14,828 bases of DNA. Origin: an uncultured Clostridia bacterium (GTDB lineage Bacteria > Bacillota > Clostridia > Christensenellales > Aristaeellaceae). Positions 1-6,645 of this stretch are shown here, in pieces. The stretch lies in contig CALGYL010000022.1 in NCBI GenBank assembly GCA_937934775.1, positions 1 to 14,828 of the forward strand. The letters are read 5' to 3'. Position numbers and translations under genes: made by a program. Position 1 is the stretch's first letter; every line of letters starts with the position of its first letter. The notes below the pieces were generated by a model that was not told the DNA's origin, searched no databases, and was given only the letters and a program-made list of their open reading frames with translations.

Positions 1-1
1 A

Positions 2-109
2 GAGAAGATCTTCCGGCCCAGCACCTGGAACGCCTTTGGCACCAAGGACCGCGAGGGCGCCGACTGCCGCGCCTGCCAGACGCTGGGGCCTGTCTACGGC
101 AGAAAGTAA
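2..109 (+). CDS. C-terminal fragment of an unidentified protein
   Basis: An open frame enters from the left edge and ends at TAA 107-109, giving 35 residues. The visible tail includes FRPSTWNAFGTKD, then a CRAC (Cys-x2-Cys) pair and the ending LGPVYGRK. I do not recognise the family. The Cys pair could bind metal, but two cysteines are not enough to claim it. A strong hairpin 17 bases after the stop fits the end of a transcription unit. The alternative is a chance open frame, because only about 100 bases are visible. The frame has mostly G/C third positions like the real genes here, which favours coding. Confidence 0.55.
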   Translation, partial: EKIFRPSTWNAFGTKDREGADCRACQTLGPVYGRK

Positions 110-126
110 GCACTGAATATGATTTC

Positions 127-156
127 TGGCCGCCGCGCATCCCTGCGCGGCGGCCA
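127..156 (+). terminator. Strong GC-rich hairpin, probable transcription terminator
   Basis: A perfect 13-bp stem (127-139 with 144-156) closes on a 4-base TCCC loop. It lies just after the stop codon at 107-109 of the upstream + strand gene. No run of T follows directly on either strand, so it is not a textbook intrinsic terminator. It could also protect the 3' end or stop convergent transcription from the Nudix gene on the other strand. Confidence 0.5.
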
Positions 157-209
157 AACGTTGTATTGATGGGTTTTCCCGATGGGGCAATTTCGCGGTT
201 TGGTATGGC

Positions 210-274
210 AAAGAAGCGAATGCGCGCCTTCCAATGGGCGGCGCGGTTTCAATACAAATGCGGGCCGCTTCTTT
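210..274. repeat. Inverted repeat between converging genes
   Basis: AAAGAAGCG at 210-218 is repeated inverted as CGCTTCTTT at 266-274, a 9-bp perfect pair. A smaller GC-rich inverted pair lies inside (CGCGCC near 223-228 with GGCGCG near 239-245). It lies beyond the 3' end of the minus-strand Nudix gene, so it may help terminate that transcript, which reads CTTCTTT after the stem. Otherwise the 110-303 gap shows nothing gene-like; open frames crossing it have no ribosome-binding site and overlap the Nudix gene. Confidence 0.3.
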
Positions 275-303
275 CCTTTCAGAGGCGCAATGGCTTTGAC
301 GGT

Positions 304-924
304 TCAGTCCAGCAGCGTCTGCCAGTTCTCCGACCGGTACGCAAGAAAACACATGCGGACCTGTTCTTCATTGGTCTTTTCCACAGCAAGTTTCGGCAGT
401 TCGTTCAGAGCGAAGTAGCCTGTGGCGGTGGTTTCGGTGTTTTCCTCAAACGCGCCGCCGAGGGCCGTGCACAGGACGAAGATTTTGCAGATCTTCCAGG
501 CGTAAACGGGCAGGTTGTGCTTTTCCCGGTCCTGCACCGCGATCACGCGGTCGGCGGTGACATGAAGCCCCGCTTCTTCCCGGCATTCCTTGAGGACGTT
601 CTCCTTCACCGAAAGGTGGACGTCCACCCAGCCGCCGGGCAGCGACCAGGCGCCGTCCAGTTCCTGAACCAGGAGGATGCGGTCGCCCTCAAAGATGGCC
701 GCGCGGCAGTCGAGCTTGGGGGTCTGGTAGCCGGACTCTCCGCAGAACAGGTCCCGCACCTTTTCAATGGACAGTTCGGACTGGCGGCTCACCATCTCCG
801 CCGCGATTTCGCGCACCCGCCGAAATCGTTCCAAGTCAAACGCATTCTTGGAATACTGCAGCCCGGCCTGCGCGATGCTCTGAAGCTCCACCGCCCATTG
901 CAGCCATATTTCGTTTTCCGTCAT
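304..924 (-). CDS. Nudix hydrolase with N-terminal helical domain (ADP-ribose pyrophosphatase-like)
   Basis: This 206-residue protein has an N-terminal helical part (about 1-65) typical of the Nudix_N/YjhB-like subgroup, then a Nudix fold. The Nudix box spans residues 97-120 (GGWVDV...KECREEAGL). The core REUXEEXGU reads KECREEAGL, keeping the metal-binding glutamates E113, E116 and E117. The usual first Glu is Leu104 and the usual Arg is Lys112; I believe such departures occur in this subgroup, so they do not by themselves suggest loss of activity. Likely substrates are nucleoside diphosphate-X compounds such as ADP-ribose or CDP-choline; sequence alone does not decide. The start codon overlaps the GNAT stop as ATGA (921-924), with GAGGGAG about 8 bases upstream, so translation is probably coupled. 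It is the last gene of the minus-strand cluster. Confidence 0.88.
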   Translation of the reverse strand: MTENEIWLQWAVELQSIAQAGLQYSKNAFDLERFRRVREIAAEMVSRQSELSIEKVRDLFCGESGYQTPKLDCRAAIFEGDRILLVQELDGAWSLPGGWVDVHLSVKENVLKECREEAGLHVTADRVIAVQDREKHNLPVYAWKICKIFVLCTALGGAFEENTETTATGYFALNELPKLAVEKTNEEQVRMCFLAYRSENWQTLLD

Positions 925-1415
925 GCCTGCGCTCCCTCTTCCTGCGCTTTACGGGATTCCGTATCCTTTTGACCGTTACTGTTCAGCGCGCAGACCATCG
1001 GGGTAAAGCGGATGCCGCTGACCGTCTGTTCCGAATCGGTATCGGTAAAGCCCAAATGATGGTAGATTTCCGTGGCATAGGGCGAGGAGTTCACAGTCAT
1101 TCGTCCGGAGGAATTGTCCTGACAGGCCCGGTCAAACAGCCTTCGGCCGACGCCCTGCCTTTGACGGCGGCTGTCGACAAAAAACAGCGCGATATGGTCG
1201 CCGCCGCTGCGCGTCGCCAGCATTCCGGCGAGCTGGCCGCGATCATACGCGCCATAGACCCTCAGCATGGCGAGGAAGCCGGGGTCATCCAGCGTTTTAA
1301 CGAAGTTCTGAATGCCTTCCTCGGAATATTCGGGCGCTTCGAACATCATAAAAACCTTTTTGGCCAGCCTGATCACTTCGCCGAATTCCGCTGGCGGAAG
1401 TTCCCGGATTTCCAC
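921..1415 (-). CDS. GNAT-family N-acetyltransferase
   Basis: A 164-residue GNAT-fold protein. Motif A with the acetyl-CoA pyrophosphate loop is seen as RRQRQGVGRRLF (residues 83-94, Q-x-x-G-x-G). Motif B is near 108-123, ending in YHHLGF, the common GNAT signature. The last 25 or so residues (QKDTESRKAQEEGAQA) are hydrophilic and probably disordered. The start is GTG at 1415-1413, with GGAGG at 1425-1429 placed 9 bases upstream. The substrate is unknown. It sits 48 bases after hflX and overlaps the Nudix gene by 4 bases, so it is likely co-transcribed with both. It could modify a protein N-terminus, an amino acid or a small molecule; nothing visible chooses between them. Confidence 0.85.
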   Translation of the reverse strand: MEIRELPPAEFGEVIRLAKKVFMMFEAPEYSEEGIQNFVKTLDDPGFLAMLRVYGAYDRGQLAGMLATRSGGDHIALFFVDSRRQRQGVGRRLFDRACQDNSSGRMTVNSSPYATEIYHHLGFTDTDSEQTVSGIRFTPMVCALNSNGQKDTESRKAQEEGAQA

Positions 1416-1463
1416 GCGCAGCCACCTCCCAAAACAATGAAGGATGGATTGCTGGAACGGAAA

Positions 1464-3215
1464 TCACCGCATCAGCTTCAGAACGCGCTGGTGAATCGCG
1501 CCATCCAGCATGGCGACGACGCGGGTGCCTTCGGGCAGGTATTCTTCTTCCAAAATCTGGGCTTCCGTATGCAGAAGGCTCATCACCGCGCCCTTGTCGT
1601 AGGGCACGATCAGTTCCACCCGGGCGCGCAGCTTCTGCACGCGCTTGCCGATTTCGGCCGTCAGCCGGTCGAGGCCCGCGCCGGTGGACGCGGAGATCAC
1701 GATGGCGTCCGGCGGCTCAATCTCACCGCAGTCGACGGCCACGTCCGCCTTGTTGAGCGCCTCGATCATGGGCTTGTCGCCCGCGCCGAGGGAGGAAAGC
1801 ACTTCCAGCACCGTCTGCCGCTGTTCGAGGTATTGGGGGGAGGCGAGGTCGCTGACGACGACCAGAAGGTCCGCGTACAGCGCCTCCTCCAGCGTGGAGC
1901 GGAACGCTTCCACCAGCTCGTGGGGAAGCTTGCGGATGAAGCCGACGGTGTCCACCAGCAGGCATTCACCGCCTTCGGGCAGCGGGAGTTTGCGGATCAC
2001 CGGGTCCAGCGTGGCAAACAGCTTGTCCTCCACCAGCACGTTGGAGCCGGAGAGGGCATTGAGCAGCGTGGATTTTCCGGCGTTGGTGTAACCCACCAGC
2101 GCCACCACCGTCTGATCGATCTTTTTGCGCCGGGCGCGGCGCGCGTCCCGCTGGCGGGTGAGTTCGGCAAGCTCCGCCGTCAGGTCGTCAATGCGTCTAC
2201 GGATGCGCCTGCGGTCCACTTCCAGCTGCGTTTCGCCCGGGCCGCGGGTGCCGATGCCGCCACCGAGGCGGCTGAGCACCGTGCCCAGGCCCGTGAGCCT
2301 TGGCAGCCGGTATTTCATCTGGGCCAGTTCCACCTGCAGCTTGCCTTCCCGGCTCTCCGCCCGTCGGGCGAAAATGTCCAGGATCAGCGCGGTGCGGTCG
2401 ACTACTCGGACGCCCAGGATTTCCTCCAGGTTGCGCTGCTGCGCGCCGGACAGCTCGTCGTCCATGATGGCCAGGTCGATTTCCAGCGCCTGACACTCCA
2501 GCGCCAGGGATTCCGCCTTGCCGCTGCCGATGTAGGTGGCCGGGTCAGGTCTGCGCTTTTGCAGGGTGCGGCCCACCACGATGGCCCCGGCGGTGGAGGC
2601 GAGCGCCGCCAGCTCGTCCAGCGAGGGTTCGCTGTCGGTGGAGATGATCAGCGCCTTTTCGGCTTCCTCCACCTGATCCAGTTCGCGGATGGCCTTCTCG
2701 ACGCGGCGTTCGGCCAGATCGATTTCATGCAGCCACAGATTCTGCGGGATGCGGCCGGGCTTGACCGGCCCGAAGGAGACGATGGACAATCGGCCGTATT
2801 CGGCTTCGCCCAGAAACGCCGCCGAAATGCCGGTGGCGAGGCCATCCGAGACGCCGACGGCGCACATGGCGTCAAAGCGAAGCAGGCGAAGCGCCTGCTC
2901 GTCCACATCGGACAATCTGGCGTCTCCGCCCGGATGGGTATGGATGCAGCGAATGCCGGAGAGGCGCTCGGTATTTCTCCGAAGGTGGCGCTCCGGTAGG
3001 CCCACGCTTGCGATGGAGCCGACCGCGATCTCAAGGATTGACCCCTCGCGGGTCATGTAGACCATCAGTTCCCGGCCCAGCGTCATCGTATGGCGCACCA
3101 ACAGAGCCAGAAGCCTGTCGGGCAGGAAGAGATCGCGTTCGAACTCCATCTCGTACAGTTTTTCCAGTTCGGCGAGCACCGAATCCCGGATGCCCGTCAC
3201 ATTGCCATGAATCAT
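1464..3215 (-). CDS. hflX: GTPase HflX with N-terminal JAMM-like domain
   Basis: A 583-residue protein. From about residue 188 it is a canonical HflX, a ribosome-associated GTPase that in other bacteria splits or rescues stalled 70S ribosomes. It shows RPDPATYIGSGK (222-233), the HflX signature GTRGPGETQLEVDRR (322-336), a coiled helical segment, G1 GYTNAGKST (375-383), G3 DTVG (422-425) and G4 NKAD (488-491). Usual HflX proteins are about 400-430 residues. The extra N-terminal 187 residues contain E49 ... H92-T-H94-P ... S102-D-V-D105, the JAMM/MPN+ zinc-metalloprotease motif with H-x-H-x10-D spacing, laid out much like RadC. A GAAGGAG site lies about 7 bases before the ATG at 3215. The gene follows iscU by 29 bases, so it probably belongs to the isc transcript. 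The GTPase call is near certain; metalloprotease activity is inference. Confidence 0.97.
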   Translation of the reverse strand: MIHGNVTGIRDSVLAELEKLYEMEFERDLFLPDRLLALLVRHTMTLGRELMVYMTREGSILEIAVGSIASVGLPERHLRRNTERLSGIRCIHTHPGGDARLSDVDEQALRLLRFDAMCAVGVSDGLATGISAAFLGEAEYGRLSIVSFGPVKPGRIPQNLWLHEIDLAERRVEKAIRELDQVEEAEKALIISTDSEPSLDELAALASTAGAIVVGRTLQKRRPDPATYIGSGKAESLALECQALEIDLAIMDDELSGAQQRNLEEILGVRVVDRTALILDIFARRAESREGKLQVELAQMKYRLPRLTGLGTVLSRLGGGIGTRGPGETQLEVDRRRIRRRIDDLTAELAELTRQRDARRARRKKIDQTVVALVGYTNAGKSTLLNALSGSNVLVEDKLFATLDPVIRKLPLPEGGECLLVDTVGFIRKLPHELVEAFRSTLEEALYADLLVVVSDLASPQYLEQRQTVLEVLSSLGAGDKPMIEALNKADVAVDCGEIEPPDAIVISASTGAGLDRLTAEIGKRVQKLRARVELIVPYDKGAVMSLLHTEAQILEEEYLPEGTRVVAMLDGAIHQRVLKLMR

Positions 3216-3244
3216 ACATGCACTCCTTCTCGGGGCGCGTTCAA

Positions 3245-3634
3245 TTACTCGGAGATTTCTCCGGCGTCCAGCCTGCGCTTGTAGTCGGAGATGGCCTCGT
3301 GCAGCGCCTCTTCGGCCAGCACGCTGCAGTGGATTTTGACGGCGGGCAAACCGCCCAGGCTGTCGGCCACCATCTTGTTGGTGATCTTCAGCGCTTCGTC
3401 GATGGTCTTGCCCTTGACCATCTCGGTAGCCTTACTGGACGTGGCGATGGCCGCGCCGCAGCCGAAGGTCTTGAACTTGACGTCCACGATGACGCCCTTT
3501 TCCACTTTGATGTCCATCTTCATGATGTCGCCGCACTTGGCGTTTCCGACGGTGCCGGTGCCGCTGAAATCCTTGATTTCGCCGACGTTGCGGGGGTTGG
3601 TGAAGTGGTCCATGACCTCAGGAGTATACATCAT
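3245..3634 (-). CDS. iscU: Iron-sulfur cluster scaffold protein IscU/NifU-like
   Basis: A 129-residue scaffold on which Fe-S clusters are assembled before transfer to apoproteins. The three conserved cluster-ligand cysteines are C34 (NAKCGD), C59 (TFGCGAA) and C103 (IHCSVL); D36 after the first Cys is also kept. The N-terminus MMYTPEVMDHFTNPRN is typical. I chose the ATG at 3634 because GGAGGG (3642-3647) sits 7 bases upstream; the longer frame starting at 3649 would begin inside that ribosome-binding site. The next ATG (3631) is the alternative. It ends as an IscU-only protein, without the C-terminal domain of long NifU. It lies 49 bases after nifS, the sulfur donor it should partner, and just before hflX. 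Confidence 0.96.
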   Translation of the reverse strand: MMYTPEVMDHFTNPRNVGEIKDFSGTGTVGNAKCGDIMKMDIKVEKGVIVDVKFKTFGCGAAIATSSKATEMVKGKTIDEALKITNKMVADSLGGLPAVKIHCSVLAEEALHEAISDYKRRLDAGEISE

Positions 3635-3683
3635 CGAAATTCCCTCCATTTTTCGGTTGAATGGTTGTGGCTGAATCGGGTGT

Positions 3684-4850
3684 TCAGACGCTGGCGGCGA
3701 ACAGGGGCGACATGGCCCGAAGCCGCTCGACGATTTTTGTCAGTTCCGCGATGACATACTCGACTTCCTCGCGGGTGGTATCCTCGCTCAGCGAGAAGCG
3801 CAGGGAGCCGTGGGCGATTTCGTGGGGCAGGCCGATGGCCAGCAGCACGTGGCTGGGGTCCAGCGAGCCCGAGGTGCAGGCGGAGCCGGAGGAGGCCGCG
3901 ATGCCGACGAGGTCCAAACTCAGCAGCAGCGCTTCGCCTTCGATGTAGCGCACGGATACGTTGGCGTTGTTGGCCAGCCGCTTGGTGGGATGTCCGTTCA
4001 GGCGCACATCCGGAATGCTGGAGATGATGCCCTCGATCAGCCGGTCGCGAAGCGGGATCAGATAAGCGTTCCGTTGCGCAATCGTCGCCGCCGCGCGCTC
4101 GATGGCCACGCCCATGCCGACGATGTAGGGGATGTTCTCCGTACCGGGGCGCTGTTTGCGTTCCTGCGCGCCGCCGTGCATCAACTGCGTGATGCGCACG
4201 CCCTTCTTCAGGTACAGCGCACCCACGCCCTTGGGCGCGTGGAACTTGTGGCCGGAGAGCGAGAGCATGTCCACGCCCAGCGACTTGACGTCGATTTCGA
4301 TGGAGCCGATGGCCTGCACCGCGTCGGTGTGGAACAGTGCGCCGTGTGCCTTGGTGATCTTCGCCAGTTCCGCGATCGGCTGGATGGTGCCGATTTCGTT
4401 GTTGGCCATCATGATGGACACCAGCGTGGTATCCGGCCGGAACGCTTTTTCAAGGTCCTCGGGGTTCACAAGGCCTTCCGCGTCCACCGGCAGGTAGGTG
4501 ACCTCGAAGCCCTCGACCTCGAGCTGCGCCATCGTATGCAGCACCGCGTGGTGTTCGATGGCGGAGGTGATCAGGTGCTTGCCCTTGGGCTTTTTGGCGT
4601 ATGCGCCGCCGCGGATTGCCCAATTGTCGGACTCCGTGCCGCAGCCGGTGAAGTAAATTTCCTGCGGATCCGCGCCCAGCGCCTGGGCCACCTGCTCGCG
4701 GGCGTGGTCCAGCGCCTTGCGGGCGTCGCGGCCAAAGGAGTGGATGCTGGAGGGGTTCCCATAGACTTCCGTCAGGTAGGGCAGCATCGCTTCGACGACC
4801 GGCTGGCTCACTTTTGTGGTTGCCGCGTTGTCCATGTAAATCCTGTTCAT
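3684..4850 (-). CDS. nifS: Cysteine desulfurase NifS/IscS
   Basis: A 388-residue PLP enzyme that takes sulfur from L-cysteine, leaving alanine, and passes persulfide to IscU. It begins MNRIYMDNAATT, the class-V aminotransferase start. The PLP lysine is K202 in SLSGHKFHAPKG, a His-His pair lies near 100-101, and the catalytic cysteine is C325 in SSGSACTSG; both K202 and C325 match the numbering known for Azotobacter NifS. The start at 4850 is preferred over upstream frames because its ATG overlaps the iscR stop as ATGA (4847-4850) and AAAGGA lies about 9 bases upstream. The overlap implies translational coupling with the regulator. Chain length and motifs are complete, with no sign of decay. 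Confidence 0.97.
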   Translation of the reverse strand: MNRIYMDNAATTKVSQPVVEAMLPYLTEVYGNPSSIHSFGRDARKALDHAREQVAQALGADPQEIYFTGCGTESDNWAIRGGAYAKKPKGKHLITSAIEHHAVLHTMAQLEVEGFEVTYLPVDAEGLVNPEDLEKAFRPDTTLVSIMMANNEIGTIQPIAELAKITKAHGALFHTDAVQAIGSIEIDVKSLGVDMLSLSGHKFHAPKGVGALYLKKGVRITQLMHGGAQERKQRPGTENIPYIVGMGVAIERAAATIAQRNAYLIPLRDRLIEGIISSIPDVRLNGHPTKRLANNANVSVRYIEGEALLLSLDLVGIAASSGSACTSGSLDPSHVLLAIGLPHEIAHGSLRFSLSEDTTREEVEYVIAELTKIVERLRAMSPLFAASV

Positions 4851-5281
4851 TGCATACATCCTTTCAGATTTCCTGCCTTTGGGTCTTCCAGCATGTCCTG
4901 AAGCGTGATGCCGTCTACGATGGAGTTCAGCCCGTCCCGGACCCGCTTCCACACCTTGCGGGTGGGGCAGCCGTCGGCCTTGTCGCAGGAGTCCTCCTCC
5001 AGCAGACAGTCGATGATCGCCAAATCCCCCTCGAGCGTCCTGAGCACCTGGCCGACCGTGATCTCCGATGGCGGACGGGCCAGGAGATAACCACCCTGCG
5101 CGCCCCGAACGCTTTTGACCAGCCCTTCTCTTCGAAGCGGCGCCATCAGCTGCTCCAGGTACGCCTCCGGCACCGACTGGCGCTCGGCGATGGCCTTGAG
5201 CGGCTGCGGCCCGGTTTCAAACGTAACCGCCAGGTCGTACATCGCATGGATGCCATACCGGCCCCGCGTTGACAGCCTCAA
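4847..5281 (-). CDS. iscR: Rrf2-family transcriptional regulator, IscR-like
   Basis: A 144-residue Rrf2 winged-helix regulator starting (M)RLSTRGRYGIHAMYDLA, the family's usual N-terminus. The wing GAQGGYLLARPPSEIT is present. Three cysteines at 92, 99 and 105 (C-x6-C-x5-C) match the [2Fe-2S] ligand cysteines of E. coli IscR (92, 98, 104), so it probably senses Fe-S status and represses its own operon. The start is TTG at 5281-5279, with GGAGGG 7-9 bases upstream; a longer ATG start at 5296 would put that ribosome-binding site inside the gene and add five residues the family lacks. It is the first gene of the isc cluster. CymR, a cysteine regulator of the same family, lacks this Cys triad, so IscR is favoured. 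Confidence 0.93.
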   Translation of the reverse strand: MRLSTRGRYGIHAMYDLAVTFETGPQPLKAIAERQSVPEAYLEQLMAPLRREGLVKSVRGAQGGYLLARPPSEITVGQVLRTLEGDLAIIDCLLEEDSCDKADGCPTRKVWKRVRDGLNSIVDGITLQDMLEDPKAGNLKGCMQ

Positions 5282-5330
5282 ATCCGCTCCCTCCAATCCT
5301 GACCTATTTCATCGGGTTTGTTCTGATGCC

Positions 5331-5359
5331 ATTATAAGCCTGCCGGCATACGCCGTCAA
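5331..5359 (-). promoter_or_regulatory. Sigma-A promoter of the iscR-nifS-iscU-hflX cluster
   Basis: On the minus strand the -35 is TTGACG (5359-5354) and the -10 is a perfect TATAAT (5336-5331), separated by exactly 17 bp. The 8-bp palindrome TGCCGGCA (5341-5348) sits in the spacer and could be part of an operator, though 8-bp palindromes of this kind are not rare in GC-rich DNA. Transcription should begin near 5324 and reach the TTG start of iscR after about 43 bases. No other consensus promoter is evident within the downstream cluster. Confidence 0.85.
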
Positions 5360-5384
5360 GCATTTCCGACAAAATTAATATGCT

Positions 5385-5413
5385 TTGAAGGAGCAAACAA
5401 TATGTGCTATACT
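5385..5413 (+). promoter_or_regulatory. Back-to-back + strand promoter-like sequence facing into the alkD-like gene
   Basis: TTGAAG (5385-5390), a 17-bp spacer and TATACT (5408-5413), with the extended -10 TG at 5405-5406, form a good sigma-A-like promoter on the plus strand. It points into the 3' end of the minus-strand DNA alkylation repair gene. An AGGAGG at 5415-5420 with GTG at 5429 follows, but the start site would fall near 5420, leaving no room for that ribosome-binding site in the transcript. It could drive an antisense RNA or be a remnant. Confidence 0.4.
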
Positions 5414-5437
5414 GAGGAGGAATTTGCCGTGTCGCGG

Positions 5438-6118
5438 TCAGCGGCCGCGGCGGCGGAGCTCCTTCAGCGCGACCTTCGCGTTTTCGTCCACCCGGCGGGA
5501 TTCCACAATTTTCTGGATGGTCTTGTTGTGGGTCTTGACGTCCAGCGCGTGATCTTTTAGGAGCGCTTCGACCTCCCGCGGGAAGTCCACATACAGGTGG
5601 CTGAGCGCCCAGGCGACGCCCATCATGGCATAGTAGTCTCTCTGATGGACGCGGGCGAGGCCCTGGAGCGCCGGATCGATCCATTCGGGGTCGCTGAAGC
5701 GGATCATCATCACCGCGGCGAAGCGGGCGAAACATTCCCGCTCGTCTTCAAAGAGCGGCGAGAGGAATTGAAACCAGGCGCCGCGCTCACCGGGACCGGG
5801 CTTGATCCAGCCCATCAGCGTGTCGCAGACCGCCCAGTTGTCGATCTTGGGCAGGAAGGCGCGGACGCGCTCAAAGCGCTCCACCAGATCCATCTGCCCG
5901 CCGCCGACTGCGGCGGCTTTGAGGAACAGGACCTCCAGCACGTCGTCCGGCGCGTTTTCGAGAAACGCGCGATAGTCGCCCTGAAGCACCTCCCGGGCCA
6001 ACTTCTCCAGGTGCGGCGCGCGAACGCCCAGGATGACGTTCTCTGTCGGAACCATTTTTTGATTGAACGCGCGGTAGCCGGGTTCGGCGAGCGCTTCAAG
6101 GCGTGCGAGGATGTTCAT
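5438..6118 (-). CDS. DNA alkylation repair protein, AlkD-like HEAT-repeat glycosylase
   Basis: A 226-residue, largely helical protein of the AlkD/AlkC HEAT-like family (Pfam DNA_alkylation), which removes 3- and 7-alkylpurines from DNA. W95 and D99 in DNWAVCD have the Trp-x3-Asp spacing of the catalytic W109/D113 of Bacillus cereus AlkD. The segment DYYAMMGVAWALSHLY (161-176) and the C-terminal HNKTIQKIVESRR are family-like. The ATG at 6118 follows GGAGG by 7 bases; the two upstream ATGs (6145, 6136) lie before that ribosome-binding site and are unlikely. It is divergent from ogt, with only 44 bp between starts, which supports a joint role in alkylation damage. Some members of this family have no proven glycosylase activity. 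Confidence 0.9.
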   Translation of the reverse strand: MNILARLEALAEPGYRAFNQKMVPTENVILGVRAPHLEKLAREVLQGDYRAFLENAPDDVLEVLFLKAAAVGGGQMDLVERFERVRAFLPKIDNWAVCDTLMGWIKPGPGERGAWFQFLSPLFEDERECFARFAAVMMIRFSDPEWIDPALQGLARVHQRDYYAMMGVAWALSHLYVDFPREVEALLKDHALDVKTHNKTIQKIVESRRVDENAKVALKELRRRGR

Positions 6119-6162
6119 GGGGATGCCTCCAGCCATCAAATTCATACATGGGGTGAAAGCGA

Positions 6163-6645
6163 ATGCGGAATGCGATGCGGGTTGAAACGTCGTTTGGGGA
6201 GATGTGGCTCGTCCAGGAAGGCGATGAGTTGACAGGGCTCCGGCTGCCGGGAGAGCAGGCGCCGGAGGGAGAGCCGCGTCAGACGCCGCTGCTTTTGGAG
6301 GCGGCCGCGCAGCTTCGGGCCTATTTTGCGGGCGAGCGGGCCACGTTTGACCTTCCGCTGAAGCCGGAGGGCACCGCCTTTCAGCGGGCTGTCTGGGCGG
6401 AACTCTTGAAGATCCCGGTTGGGAAGACGAAAAGCTACGGCGATGTCGCCCGCGCCATCGGGAAGCCCAAGGCGTTCCGGGCGGTGGGCTCGGCCAATCA
6501 TCACAACCCCCTGCCCGTTTTCATCCCCTGCCACAGGGTGATCGGCTCCGGCGGGGCGATGGTGGGCTACGGCGGCGGGCTAGAACTGAAGGAAAAGCTT
6601 CTGGCGCTGGAGGCGAAATGCTACCGGGGCCAGGGCATCCGCTGA
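6163..6645 (+). CDS. ogt: Methylated-DNA--protein-cysteine S-methyltransferase (Ogt/MGMT)
   Basis: A 160-residue suicide repair protein that moves the alkyl group from O6-methylguanine (or O4-methylthymine) to its own cysteine. The acceptor is C123 in FIPCHRVIGSGG. The helix-turn-helix with the arginine finger is at KAFRAVGSAN (R106), Tyr92 lies in SYGDVA, and a C-terminal Glu (E150) is placed as in the family. The start at 6163 has only a weak GGGGTGA upstream; an in-frame ATG at 6175 is the alternative. Length suits a single-domain Ogt without the Ada N-terminal regulator domain. Its 3' end overlaps the converging HAD gene by 25 bases. The 44-bp space to the alkD-like gene shows no convincing consensus promoter. 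Confidence 0.96.
   Translation: MRNAMRVETSFGEMWLVQEGDELTGLRLPGEQAPEGEPRQTPLLLEAAAQLRAYFAGERATFDLPLKPEGTAFQRAVWAELLKIPVGKTKSYGDVARAIGKPKAFRAVGSANHHNPLPVFIPCHRVIGSGGAMVGYGGGLELKEKLLALEAKCYRGQGIR

Noticed and set aside
969..2999. Long + strand open frame (676 codons) opposite hflX and the GNAT gene
   Set aside because: It is antisense to two clear protein families, has no domain or ribosome-binding site, and arises from the GC-rich third positions of the real genes.
3810..4901. + strand open frame (363 codons) opposite nifS
   Set aside because: The minus strand encodes a complete cysteine desulfurase with all catalytic residues; the + frame has His/Arg/Gly-rich composition typical of antisense shadows.
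5341..5348. TGCCGGCA palindrome as a defined IscR operator
   Set aside because: Too short and common in GC-rich DNA to be called an operator, and it does not match the E. coli IscR type 1 or type 2 consensus; kept only as a note under the promoter.
5429..5560. 43-residue + strand frame with AGGAGG 8 bases before a GTG
   Set aside because: It is antisense to the end of the alkylation repair gene, and the nearby promoter would start transcription inside or after the AGGAGG, so translation from it is doubtful.
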